A stretch of DNA of 64,000 nucleotides from Siderastrea siderea (GCA_964030785.1 OZ034968.1:30488186-30552185), one strand, 5' to 3'. Counted from the first letter of the stretch, positions 40,375-48,610 are shown. Notes: generated by a model not told the origin, from the sequence alone. Numbers and translations are program-made.

Positions 40375-40709
40375 TCATCCCATAAGGTCGATATGGTGGG
40401 GACCGTGTGGGGATGCGCCTTTTGAATGATTCGATACCATCGCCATGCCTCTGGGTGAGCTTTTAACCATAAGACAAACACCACCCATCGATACAGGTTG
40501 CGGTCGACATGGGTTTCTTCAAAGAGGTGGAGAGGATGCGTGTCCTCGGGACATGGGGGTATGGGGATTTGGGTGCCGGGTTGATGATCATATAAGACTT
40601 GGCAAAGGGTTTGATGACATTGCCATTGCCCCAGGGACAAGATAGACTCCCACGCATCACACACAGACTCCATGGTGACATTGATAAAAAATTTTATTCG
40701 TTCTCTCAT
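40323..40709 (-). CDS. Unrecognised 128-residue protein overlapping the integrase start
   Basis: ATG 40709, or a better-context internal ATG at 40673 (CACCATGG). Trp/His/Cys-rich body: SLGQWQCHQTLCQVLY, then LYRWVVFVLWLKAHPEAWRWYRIIQKAHPHT. It overlaps the integrase by 52 bp. No motif allows a function call; the overlap and conserved-looking composition support it as a gene. Upstream AT-rich DNA contains a minus-strand AATAAA (about 40693-40698) that may end the zinc-finger gene. Confidence 0.55.
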   Translation of the reverse strand: MRERIKFFINVTMESVCDAWESILSLGQWQCHQTLCQVLYDHQPGTQIPIPPCPEDTHPLHLFEETHVDRNLYRWVVFVLWLKAHPEAWRWYRIIQKAHPHTVPTISTLWDECQKVWPLERKRSPHHG

Positions 40710-41576
40710 TTAAAAGAGACCTAGACGGCCGCAACTGATGGTCTCTAGACCTTTCTGCCAGTTCTCCACACTGTCACTGTACTTGGGGGGTGGTGGAGCT
40801 GGGGCTACCATCACTTCTTGACGGTTCTTGAGATCTTGAATTTCTCGTAACAATTGTTTCTCATAGTCTGTCAGGGGTCGTTCTCGTTCCACGTCCTCTT
40901 TCCTTCTGACTGGAGGGCCAGGGATGTCATAGCCCCTCTTGGGATATCCTTGAGCATCACGGGTGGGTGGTTCAGCTTGTTGGTCGGCTTTTTTGGGAGG
41001 GTTGTCATGAAACCACGCCCAGTACTTGGAACCCAAGGGTTGATCGGCCCACCGGAAGAAGCCACACGTTTTCTTGGAACAAGTCAGAAACAAGCGATCG
41101 GGGTTCTGAATCGAATGACTCTGTTGAAGCGTAGCGGGTTCACGGCAAAAGCATTGTAAACCACCCCACATGTCCAACACTTCTACATGAGGTTGACTAT
41201 ACACGGCTTTCATATACTCCAGAACTTGATCTTGTCCACAAAACAGCAAACACGGTTGCATGGGACATTTCACATACTTCCATCCCTTTTGAGATTCTCG
41301 GGCCTCCAAACGCACATTATGGCAAGGGCATACCATAGTGTCCACTGAACTGGGAGGATCATACACGGTCGTCAAGGTGAATTGAGGTGATGGGGGTGAT
41401 TGCTCCACCATGTCATTCAATTCTTTCATCATGTCTTCCACCGCAGCTCGGGTGTCTTCCACGACCTCGCAGACCACAGGATCACAGTCCACGGGCGTCA
41501 TATGTTGAATGCTCTTCTTCTTCTTCTTCTTCCCCTCTGGGGGATGGGTTGGCTTTCTCTTCCGATCGACAGACAT
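40710..41576 (-). CDS. Double GRF-type zinc-finger protein
   Basis: 288 residues from ATG 41576, three codons after a TTG. A basic Lys-rich N-terminus (nuclear-localisation-like KKKKKK), an acidic helical segment, then two zinc-finger units: CPCHNVRLEARESQKGW-KCPMQPC (Cys 83, 85, 104, 109) and CFCREPATLQQS-FLTCSKKTCGFFRW (Cys 142, 144, 166, 171). The second closely fits the GRF finger (C-x-C ... C-x4-C-x-FF-W) known from topoisomerase III, APE2 and NEIL3, where it binds single-stranded DNA. A C-terminal coiled-coil-like part (LTDYEKQLLREIQDLKNRQEV) follows. Likely a single-stranded-DNA binding replication or repair factor. Confidence 0.75.
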   Translation of the reverse strand: MSVDRKRKPTHPPEGKKKKKKSIQHMTPVDCDPVVCEVVEDTRAAVEDMMKELNDMVEQSPPSPQFTLTTVYDPPSSVDTMVCPCHNVRLEARESQKGWKYVKCPMQPCLLFCGQDQVLEYMKAVYSQPHVEVLDMWGGLQCFCREPATLQQSHSIQNPDRLFLTCSKKTCGFFRWADQPLGSKYWAWFHDNPPKKADQQAEPPTRDAQGYPKRGYDIPGPPVRRKEDVERERPLTDYEKQLLREIQDLKNRQEVMVAPAPPPPKYSDSVENWQKGLETISCGRLGLF

Positions 41577-41791
41577 CGTACTCAAAGGTTGATGTCACCC
41601 CCACTGCCCATGCCTTTTTATACCTTAGACCCTTGACTGTCATTGGTCAGCTTATCCTACCCATATAAGGACTTGTTATCTTCCCATTGGTCAGCTTGTT
41701 CAATCCAAATAAGGTCCTCTTGTCTTCCCATTGGTCCGTTGTCCCTATTTAAGACGGTCCCTTGGTCACTAGATCTTCATTCTCAAAAGCC
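41577..41791. promoter_or_regulatory. Bidirectional promoter with three 44-bp repeats
   Basis: Lies between the GRF gene (-) and the SLOG gene (+). Minus-strand TATA GGTATAAAAAGG at 41613-41623. For the plus strand, three direct repeats start at CCATTGGTC (ATTGG at 41642, 41686 and 41730) and each contains a CCAAT-box core followed by ATATAAGG, AAATAAGG or TATTTAAG. The last, at about 41746-41753, lies 39-46 bp before ATG 41792 and is the likely TATA element. Confidence 0.75.
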
Positions 41792-42487
41792 ATGCCCCCA
41801 GACATTGACATGATCGGAGAACAAGATCTCGGTGCCTTGGAACTGCAAGTGGGTCATGGCCATGTGGTCTACACAGGGGGAGCCAAAGGTACGGATGCCC
41901 TCGTGGAACAACATGCCAAACACTTTGGGATGCAACTAGAAGTCCTGGTCCCCCCGAACCATCCTCGAGCCACTTTCATCACCCCTTCTACCGTGGAAGT
42001 CCTGATGCTGGCCAACCCCCATCTTCACCAGGCAGCGGAGAAACTAGGCAAACAAATGCCCAGTCATTTTTACACCCTGCAATTGCTGCAACGCAATTAT
42101 CAATTGGCCAAAAAAGCCCATACCATCTATGCCTTTGGCATCTTGGAACCGGATCATAAACGCGTGAAAGGAGGCACTGGTTGGACTGTGCAATTGGCTA
42201 TGGATCAAGGCAAACCCGTCTACCTGTTTGACATCCCCAGTCAATCATGGTACCGCTCGGACCATTACTACCAAGTCAATGAGAATGCCGCCACCCTGGT
42301 CACTGGCAGTCAATTTGTCCCTTGGGGACCTAAAAAGCCCACCCTTCATCAAAGCAGTGCTATTGTGGGATCCCGGGATGTGGACGAGAAAACCCGAGCC
42401 GAAATTCAAGCCTTATTCAACCGCACCTTCTGTCTACCCGAGAACATTGATCAATTACGCATGGAACTGGAAGACTTTCATTTGTAA
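41792..42487 (+). CDS. SLOG-superfamily (YpsA/DprA/LOG-like) nucleotide-binding protein
   Basis: 231 residues from ATG 41792; a TTG ten codons upstream is not preferred. It shows the Rossmann-like SLOG signatures: VVYTGGAKGTDALVEQHAKHFG with GGAKGTD at 29-35, LVPPNHPRATF, an AHTIYAFG strand, and GGTGWTVQLAMDQGKPVYLFD with the GGTGW loop at 127-131. Members bind or cleave nucleotides and nucleotide-derived signals: LOG phosphoribohydrolases, DprA, and the SLOG sensors of prokaryotic defence. It has its own promoter on the strand opposite the structural genes, so it is likely an early or accessory gene, perhaps handling nucleotide signals or pools. Substrate unknown. Confidence 0.75.
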   Translation: MPPDIDMIGEQDLGALELQVGHGHVVYTGGAKGTDALVEQHAKHFGMQLEVLVPPNHPRATFITPSTVEVLMLANPHLHQAAEKLGKQMPSHFYTLQLLQRNYQLAKKAHTIYAFGILEPDHKRVKGGTGWTVQLAMDQGKPVYLFDIPSQSWYRSDHYYQVNENAATLVTGSQFVPWGPKKPTLHQSSAIVGSRDVDEKTRAEIQALFNRTFCLPENIDQLRMELEDFHL

Positions 42488-42707
42488 TTTCTTAGTTTTT
42501 ATTTTTCAATCTGTACATAGCTTTTCTTTTAGTTTTTATTTTTTTCCAATTGTACATAGCTTTTCTTTTAGTTTTTCAAATTGTAGATAGCTTTTTTCAA
42601 TTGTACATAGGAGCGCCCCACCCCGCGTGGCAAAGAACACAGACCACCCTTTGTAAAAAACATCAACTCTTTTTTTAATTAAAATAAAAAAGTTCACAAC
42701 CCTGACG
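42488..42707 (+). repeat. Short tandem repeats and polyadenylation region downstream of the SLOG gene
   Basis: Four imperfect copies of a TTTTTCAATTGTACATAGCTTTTCTTTTAG-type unit at about 42500-42612, then a spacer and AATAAA at about 42683 on the plus strand, which is a likely polyadenylation signal. On the other strand it lies just past the stop of the minor capsid paralogue 3. Confidence 0.7.
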
Positions 42708-43760
42708 TCATGTCCGTTGACTTTTTCTGGAGAGTTGAAGGGTAATGATGGTACTGCCTTGTTTGAAAGGAGCCGGCTGTCCATTCGCTGTTTGAATGTC
42801 AATGGCAATGCTGTCAAAGATGGTTTTGCCAAGAGGAAAATACATCCGTTGCGTGGTATCAAACTGATGATCGGTATTGCCAGCATCAATGGCACGTAAA
42901 AAACCTTTTTCTTGATTTCCAACCACGCTGTCAATGACGAGATCCGTGTAAATCATGAGTTGTTGTCGTCCTTGTTGCGGTTTGACGGTTTGGGTGGTGG
43001 GAAATGGTTGTCGACTGAGATTAGGACCCAAGAACAACTCATACTCGAAATCGGGGTGGGTAAAGCTGACAGAGACGATGCCATGCGGTGGATATTTGTT
43101 GACAGGCCCTATGGTGGGTGTCCATTTGTGGCGATCGTCGTAATCCACGATATGTTTCACCAGATAATTTTTTTCTTGGACAATTCTCTGCGTTGGCGTT
43201 CCATCTTTGACAAGTCCCATCAGGCTGGCCAATTTCCATTCCATTTCAAATTGCATGTTGGCTGGTATGAGTACATACAACGAATCTAATTCGGAGGCGA
43301 TGCCGGCATTGGTGATTTTCACGTAGGGTTGAGCCAGGTTAAGAGCGGCTAGTTGTTGTCGTTTCCCTAGATCGTCCACGTCCATTTTGGCTATATCCAT
43401 CATGACTTCCATGTGTTGTTTTTCTATTTCGTAAGCGATGCCAATCCATGCCTCTTTCAAATTGTGGTAATACCCTGGCGGTAAATGGATTTGTTTGGTC
43501 ACTTGAATGGGAGCCGTTCCATCAGCACGTTTTGGTATGTATCTGATATCTGTTTTCATCCAATGTTTTTGACTATCTTCTTGCGTCCAATTCTGCTTGG
43601 TTTGATCTCCCAATTGTTGATAAAAAGCCGGGTGTGAGATATGAACCAAGGCCGCTTCCCAATCATCTTCCACCAAATAATGTGAATGAGGAAGTCTGAC
43701 AGTAAATTTTTGATTCGTGCCTTGTGCTTGATCACTGATAAGGGTGATGTAAAAACTCAT
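42708..43760 (-). CDS. Minor capsid (penton-like) protein, paralogue 3
   Basis: 350 residues from ATG 43760 (GTG codons lie just upstream). The N-terminus MSFYITLISDQAQGTNQKF-VRLPHSHYLVEDDWEAALVHISHP carries the family signature. It is more diverged than paralogues 1 and 2 and closer in style to the single penton of other Polintons. Middle: EMEWKLASLMGLVKDGT and EYELFLGPNLSRQPFP; C-terminus: VVGNQEKGFLRAID, QRMYFPL and STIITLQLSRK. It is separated from the other two by the integrase, zinc-finger and SLOG genes. The strong TATA box AGGTATAAAAAGGT lies at 43791-43803. Confidence 0.85.
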   Translation of the reverse strand: MSFYITLISDQAQGTNQKFTVRLPHSHYLVEDDWEAALVHISHPAFYQQLGDQTKQNWTQEDSQKHWMKTDIRYIPKRADGTAPIQVTKQIHLPPGYYHNLKEAWIGIAYEIEKQHMEVMMDIAKMDVDDLGKRQQLAALNLAQPYVKITNAGIASELDSLYVLIPANMQFEMEWKLASLMGLVKDGTPTQRIVQEKNYLVKHIVDYDDRHKWTPTIGPVNKYPPHGIVSVSFTHPDFEYELFLGPNLSRQPFPTTQTVKPQQGRQQLMIYTDLVIDSVVGNQEKGFLRAIDAGNTDHQFDTTQRMYFPLGKTIFDSIAIDIQTANGQPAPFKQGSTIITLQLSRKSQRT

Positions 43761-43790
43761 GGTCACAATCACCACCTAACCCCTCTGGTT

Positions 43791-43803
43791 ACCTTTTTAT
43801 ACC
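43791..43803 (-). promoter_or_regulatory. TATA box for minor capsid paralogue 3
   Basis: AGGTATAAAAAGGT on the minus strand, about 31-43 bp upstream of ATG 43760. Confidence 0.7.
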
Positions 43804-43814
43804 TGCCCCCGATG

Positions 43815-43915
43815 CTCAAATTGGACTGTGGACTTTGAGCCCGCGTTCCTCAGCAGTTTTGCTCCATCCTGAGCCCGCGATCCTTTTTTTTCCACTGGTC
43901 AGCGGTTTCCCACCC
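43815..43915 (+). repeat. Internal fossil copy of the right terminal repeat
   Basis: AATTGGACT-TGGACTTTGAGCCC, then TTCCTCAGC, GAGCCCGCGATCC and CCACTGGTCAGCGGTTTCCC follow the order and spacing of the inner part of the right terminal repeat (46211-46310), with substitutions. A further TGAGCCCACGTG occurs near 43980. It lies 2.3 kb inside the current end, directly after the minor capsid gene. Confidence 0.75.
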
Positions 43916-44037
43916 TAGCCAGAGGCCTATTCTGATACGTCATGTAAGCGTCACGAAATGTCCTCTCTTTTCTTTCCTCTGAGCCCACGTGCTCCAGGAT
44001 TTAATTAATGATTCGCTTTCTCTATAAAAAAAAAACA

Positions 44038-44165
44038 ACCACGTCATGTCCGTTGACTTTTTTCTGGAGAGTTGAGATGAAACTATTTTTTTTGTCGCCT
44101 CAAAAAAAAAAAATTTGAAAACCGAAGCGGTTCTGTTTAGCTCGCAATGTTTTCCCATTCCCCGC
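44038..44165 (+). repeat. Duplicated fragments: end of minor capsid gene and an 80-bp direct repeat
   Basis: ACGTCATGTCCGTTGACTTT and the following CTGGAGAGTTGA (about 44040-44075) copy the last codons and stop region of the minor capsid gene at about 42706-42738. Next, 44085-44165 (TTTGTCGCCTC..., GAAAACCGAAGCGGTTCTG, CCCATTCCCCGCGTTG) is repeated almost exactly at 44645-44731. The segment is therefore built from copied pieces. Confidence 0.85.
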
Positions 44166-44242
44166 GTTGTTGTGAAACTCTGCTTCTGATCGGCTGATAC
44201 TTTGACCATGGCCTTGGACCTTGACCATGGCCTGACTGGGAC

Positions 44243-44287
44243 TGACCAATCACAACCAAATGACGTCACACTGTTTAGCTATATAAG
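44243..44287 (+). promoter_or_regulatory. CCAAT-CRE-TATA promoter of the right-end gene
   Basis: GACCAATCAC (about 44243-44252), a CRE palindrome TGACGTCA (44261-44268) and CTATATAAG (44279-44287), 38 bp before ATG 44325. The same CCAAT plus CRE pairing occurs in the terminal repeats. Confidence 0.75.
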
Positions 44288-44324
44288 CAGCAAAATTACC
44301 CCCGAACTTTCTTTTTTTTTCAAG

Positions 44325-44844
44325 ATGGAGGAAGGTCAGGGAGACTTACGACAGTTTTTTCACAGATTTATTCATCGCTTTACCCCAGCAACCCTCGGCT
44401 TTACAAACAAAACGATGACAGCTAAGATTTCAGCGAAAAATGTGGGAGATTTTTGTCTGGAAAAGCCGCCGAATGGATGTTTTGAAAACAGCGAAAGCTT
44501 AACACGAGGTAAGTGTTGTGTTTTGCTGCCGGCTAAAAATATTGAAGTGTTTAGCCTGTTTTTCCCACAACGACGAACTTTTCGATTAAAAAACACTGTG
44601 TCTTATAATACTCGTTTACTAGTTTTGTTTTTCGAAATGAAACTAATTTTTTGTCGCCTCGAAAAAAATTGAAAACCGAAGCGGTTCTGTTTAGCTCGCA
44701 ATGTTTTCCCATTCCCCGCGTTGTTGTGAAAAAATCCTTTTCTACCCGAAAGACTATTTGATTTATTTTTACTCACTCTCTGTATTTCTTTTTTCCACAG
44801 TCCAACGATGTGCTGACTGTAACGCGGTGAGACAAACGAGATGA
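44325..44844 (+). CDS. Spliced right-end accessory gene, small Cys-containing protein
   Basis: Exon 1 is 44325-44508, ending at a canonical GTAAGT donor. Exon 2 starts at 44801 after a strong acceptor (TCTTTTTTCCACAG) and stops at 44842-44844. The phases agree and give about 75 residues. Exon 1 is Phe/His-rich near its start (LRQFFHRFIHRFTP) and has CLEKPPNGCF; exon 2 adds RCADC, so a small zinc site is possible. A further donor (AAAGTAAGC, 44911-44915) and a terminal-exon-like acceptor (TCTTTCCCAG, about 45850-45859) with AATAAA near 46055 suggest that the transcript continues. No family recognised. By position, an early regulatory protein. Confidence 0.5.
44645..44731 (+). repeat. Second copy of the GAAAACCGAAGCGGTTCTG direct repeat
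   Basis: Near-identical to 44085-44165, about 560 bp downstream, lying in the intron of the right-end gene. It includes the palindromic-looking ACCGAAGCGGT core. Confidence 0.85.
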
Positions 44845-46198
44845 CAACTCGTATTTTCGCCGAGAAGAAAGCGAGCGGCTTGTTGAAAACAACAAGCAAA
44901 CCTCCACGCAAAGTAAGCATCATTTTTTTCTGACTGTCAGCTAAAAAAATATATATAGATTTAGCCAAGCCTAAAAGCGGAACTCCATATCTACCGGTTA
45001 CCATCGGCCGCCTATAAATTCTTCAGAATTAATCTTGTTTACTGTTGTTAACTTAGGTACTTGACCTCGTTAATTACTGTATAGTTTTATTAAGCGTATC
45101 ATTTTAGTATAAACTTAGAGTTATAATTCTGTTTCGTGATTCAAGCAAATCTAGTTTATCTATTTGTGCTTTCACTTTAAGTTCGCTAGGCAAATTCATT
45201 TAATCGTTTATCGGCATTTTTTCGTTTGTTTTGATTGCTGTTATTTTATTTGTCGCTTTGTATTTTGTAATTGGAGACGCGTGTTCGCTTCGAAACTACT
45301 AGAAATTCTCTTTTGGTTTTGTTTACAGATTATTGCACAGTGTTGCACACATTTGACACATTTTGTCGTAAATTCAATCTGTTTACTGTGAATAAATTTA
45401 ATTCTGTTTTACAACTGTCAATTGGAAAGCTATGTTCTTCTAATTCTGTTTGGCGACCGGATACGCTTCATTCATTTTAAGTTCGCTAGGCAAATTCATT
45501 TAATCGTTGATCGGCATTTTTCATTTGTTTTGATTGCTGTTATTTTATTTGTCGCTTTATATTTTGTAATTGGAGACGCGTGTTCGCTTCGAAACTACTA
45601 GAAATTCTCTTTTGGTTTTGTTTACAGATTATTGCACAGTGTTGCACACATTTGACACATTTTGTCGTAAATTCAATCTGTTTACTGTGAATAAATTTAA
45701 TTCTGTTTTACAACTGTCAATTGGAAAGCTATGTTCTTCTAATTCTGTTTGGCAAACGGATACGCTTCATTCGTTTTAAAATACAAAGGTCATGCTTTAG
45801 GTCAGAATTATTTGTTCGCAAATTATTACTTTTCTGATCAACTTATACTCTTTCCCAGGGCGCGTGTTCCTTCCCAGGACATTGAACTTTGGACTCCGTG
45901 CCGCTGCCTGGCTTGCATAGTTCGTCATTGTGCCCTCGTCCTCTACCAGGTGCCTCTCTTCATGGAATCATGCCTCCAGACATCGTCGCAAGCCACCATA
46001 TCCAGTTTAGACTTTGGACTCATTTTTGTTTTCTCACTTGTTGTGAAAAAGTTTGACAATAAAGTATTTATTATTTTTTTTATGTTGTTTCGCCATGCTT
46101 CCCCCTTGTGACATGGAACTCTCATCAAAGCCACATTAAAATATTTTCTTTCCCATTTTGCTTGATGTGCCATATCAAACCCCTATCAAATCTGGGTT
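44845..46198 (+). other. Right-end non-coding or leader-like region of the element
   Basis: AT/T-rich DNA with a 299-bp tandem duplication, a CTATAAATT motif near 45010-45020, several splice-site-like signals (CAAAGTAAGC 44908; TTTGTTTACAG 45320 and 45619; CTCTTTCCCAG 45859) and a polyadenylation signal CAATAAAG near 46055. The open frame 45749-46111 covers the possible terminal exon but shows no motif. It is best read as introns and 3' sequence of the right-end transcript. Confidence 0.5.
45177..45776 (+). repeat. 299/300-bp tandem duplication
   Basis: The unit beginning AAGTTCGCTAGGCAAATTC at about 45179 repeats at about 45479 with only a handful of differences (CATTTTTTCGTTTG against CATTTTTCATTTG; GCGACCG against GCAAACG). 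Both copies contain the same TTTGTTTACAG acceptor-like site. Very recent duplication. Confidence 0.95.
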
Positions 46199-46539
46199 AC
46201 CCCCGTTCCCACAATTGGACTTTGGACTTTGAGCCCACGTTTTCTCAGCGGGTTTACTTCCCCTTGAGCCCACGATCCCTTTTTCCTACGCGTCAGCGGT
46301 TTCCCTTTCCAAATCACGTGACTTCCGGTTGTATGAGCCCACGATCCCTTTTTTCCCACTGGTCAGCGGTTTTCCTTTCCAAATCACGTGACTTCCGGTT
46401 GTATGAGCCCGCGATCCCCTTTTTCCCACTGGTCAGCGGTTTTCCCCTATTAAAAAACCACGTCACTTCCGGTTCCGGTCATGACGTCACCGACCAATCA
46501 GAAGCCTCCATTTGGGTCATACGGTCCCCCTTTACTACT
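46199..46539 (-). repeat. Right terminal inverted repeat (341 bp)
   Basis: Reverse complement of 24412-24752 with few differences (for example, CTACGCGTCAGC where the left has the complement of GCTGACCAGTTGG). It carries the same triple CCGGAAGTCACGTGA block and the palindromic CRE TGACGTCA near its outer end, and ends TTTACTACT. Confidence 0.92.
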
Positions 46540-46545
46540 CAGGCG
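46540..46545. repeat. Right target-site duplication CAGGCG
   Basis: Exact copy of 24406-24411, directly after the terminal repeat. The flanking host DNA continues CATTTCAAAACTACG. Confidence 0.9.
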
Positions 46546-48299
46546 CATTTCAAAACTACGAAATCAAACATGCAGACAATCGTCCTAACGTGTCTAACTC
46601 ACCTGGAAGAAAATTCAAGACTTCAACTCCTCCACTGTGTCCTGGAACTATCTCCAGTGCAAGAGATCGATCAGCTATTGAATAAAAAAAATCAAATATA
46701 CAATGTACAAGACAATTCAGTTTCTAATTACTACTCTCTTTGGTTTGAAATCCTGAATTGATTATTATTTTTTTAGTGGTACGACACATTATTTTCGTTA
46801 ACTAAGTTAATATGTTTGAGGGTCAACAGAGAACCGTGAAATTTACTTTGCAGTCGGAATGGCCGCGAGAGGTTTTAGTTACAGGTCCATGTTTTTACCG
46901 ACAATAATACTCTATCCATTGCTAGAAGTTGAAGGAAACGAAATCTAGGAAAATCAGATACGCACGACATCGCGATCGCCTGACGAAAAACGTACTACTG
47001 GTGATGTTTAAGTGAATCATTGCTATGTAAATTCGGTCACTGGTGTACGTGATGTCCACACTTCGGGAATCTTAAATCGACTGCATTAAAATGAGGAAGC
47101 TTCATCGACTGATTAAGAAGAAACCAGTTAAAGTCAGTTTTCCTTTAATGAAATCGCTTACAATAATTGTGAGGAGATCTAGACCAGCAAACAGATCTCA
47201 CTCGGATCCAAACCTTGCTTTTATTATACTTTTATGGAGGCCAAAGTTCTATGCAGCCAAAGGACCTTGTTTGGACTAATGTGAACGACAGTATTCTCTT
47301 GCTAACGATTTAAGAGTTCAACAAACTGTAGTAGGTTGGCCAAGCATAGTATCTTGCCACTAACCTGTACGTAAGCCCCAAGCAGTTTTTTTAGCAGAGC
47401 TACACAGTCCAACACTGTAAAGTCAGTATACCTCAAGCATACAAAGCGAAAGTGAAAACAGGAAGTGGTTCATGAATATTAAAGAGGGCTGCTCGCGACA
47501 AATTTTGTCCCCAGGTCCTACCGCGCCCGGTAGGACCCAAGAAGCTCTCGGGACAAAGTTGTGGTTTCACCAGGTTTGAACTGACACCCGTACATCTAAG
47601 TGTGACAGAAAATGACAGTTACAGTGGCTCACTGCTTTCCAGTGCATTAATTACCACTCATCAGGCCTCTCGTTACGCTCTCGTTCTCTACATCTGAAAG
47701 CCACTTGCAAACTGACAGATTGAGTTTGGCTTAGTAACTTAATGAGTTAGCATTAGCAACGATTGAATATGTTCTTCAGTCAAGTCACAAGCCCGTGCAC
47801 TTACATCTGTCTAATGAATTCCACCGGCTCTTAAGGCGCATCCCGCATCAGATGCCTCCTTTTGTTACTGCGCACACTGGTTCTGCGCATGTCGGGATGT
47901 AATTTGTTCCAGGCGTTCAGATAGTGGTGCGCGAGCGAAAAATATTCTCGCGCGGGGTAGGATGGCCCGAGAAACTGGGATTTATTAAGGACGTTGCCTA
48001 CTTCAACAAAAGTAATTTGCGCGCTTTTTGACTATGCTGGAAAAGCAAACTTAGTAAGGGCTTTTGGAATCCAGCCCAAATTTAGCCCAAATTTGAAAAG
48101 AATAAGAAAATTCCGTACATCGTTATGTGTTTTAAAGCTTTGTAGAATTATGGTTGCTTAGTTATCTCTGGAAAAAAATGCATTATTACCAAACAGCCCT
48201 TGCTAAGATCTGCTTCACCAGCCTTAGTCTTTAACAGTACAAAAATACCTCTGGGTTAGGAGGCACCGTCCTTAAACCTCGGGCATTTTTTTAAGAGGA

Positions 48300-48610
48300 A
48301 TTATTGCAATTGTCAGACACATTCTGATATAGCTTTGGTGAGAATTTGTTGCTATCGTTACGATATACGACGTCATAAGTAGCATGTGGTGAAGCCATTT
48401 TCAAAATAAAAATGGATGTTTGTCTGCTCCTTTCGATGAAAAAAAGCACAAAATGTCGACAAAAAGCAGCAACGTGTTTAATTGTGTCATATTTTACATG
48501 ATTGTCTAAAAATTTAATTTCCGCCATCTTTCGGTAATTTCTAAATTTGAGTAAAATACAAGGAGTAAAAATGCAAGATAGCGGAGATCTTGGGCACCAT
48601 TTGGATGACG
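48300..48610 (-). repeat. Dispersed repeat, inverted copy of 15590-15910
   Basis: On the minus strand it shares the CATTTTGTCGAC / CAACATTTTGGGC, AACGTG-TTGCTGCTTTTTG and CTACTTATGACGTCAT blocks with 15.6-15.9 kb. The minus-strand frame at 48291-48527 falls inside it and is not counted as a gene. Confidence 0.6.

Larger units (their letters stand above)
24412..46539. mobile_element. Complete Polinton/Maverick (adintovirus-like) element, 22,128 bp
   Basis: Defined by matching 341-bp terminal inverted repeats that begin 5'-AG and end CT-3', with a perfect 6-bp target duplication. Inside are the Polinton hallmark genes: protein-primed PolB, chromodomain integrase, FtsK/HerA-type packaging ATPase, adenain-like protease, double-jelly-roll major capsid protein and penton-like minor capsid proteins. 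A phospholipase A2-domain protein and several accessory genes add to these. Coding density is near virus-like, with 4-90 bp overlaps and stop/start fusions. Most frames are open and the terminal repeats differ at only a few positions, which suggests a fairly recent insertion. The polymerase has a premature stop, and two small genes may have frame breaks. Likely an endogenous virus-like element of a cnidarian. Confidence 0.95.

Noticed and set aside
44325..44508. LxCxE (retinoblastoma-binding) motif in the right-end protein
   Set aside because: The closest string is DFCLE, which lacks the required first Leu; likewise the left-end acidic protein has only PQCDL.
46108..46761. 217-codon open frame across the right terminal repeat
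   Set aside because: Reads through the terminal repeat into host DNA; the repeated blocks give a repeated peptide, as does the left repeat in mirror image.
47507..47540. Terminator-like hairpin GGTCCTACCG/CGGTAGGACC
   Set aside because: No gene upstream; eukaryotic context makes a terminator call meaningless. Probably part of a small repeat.
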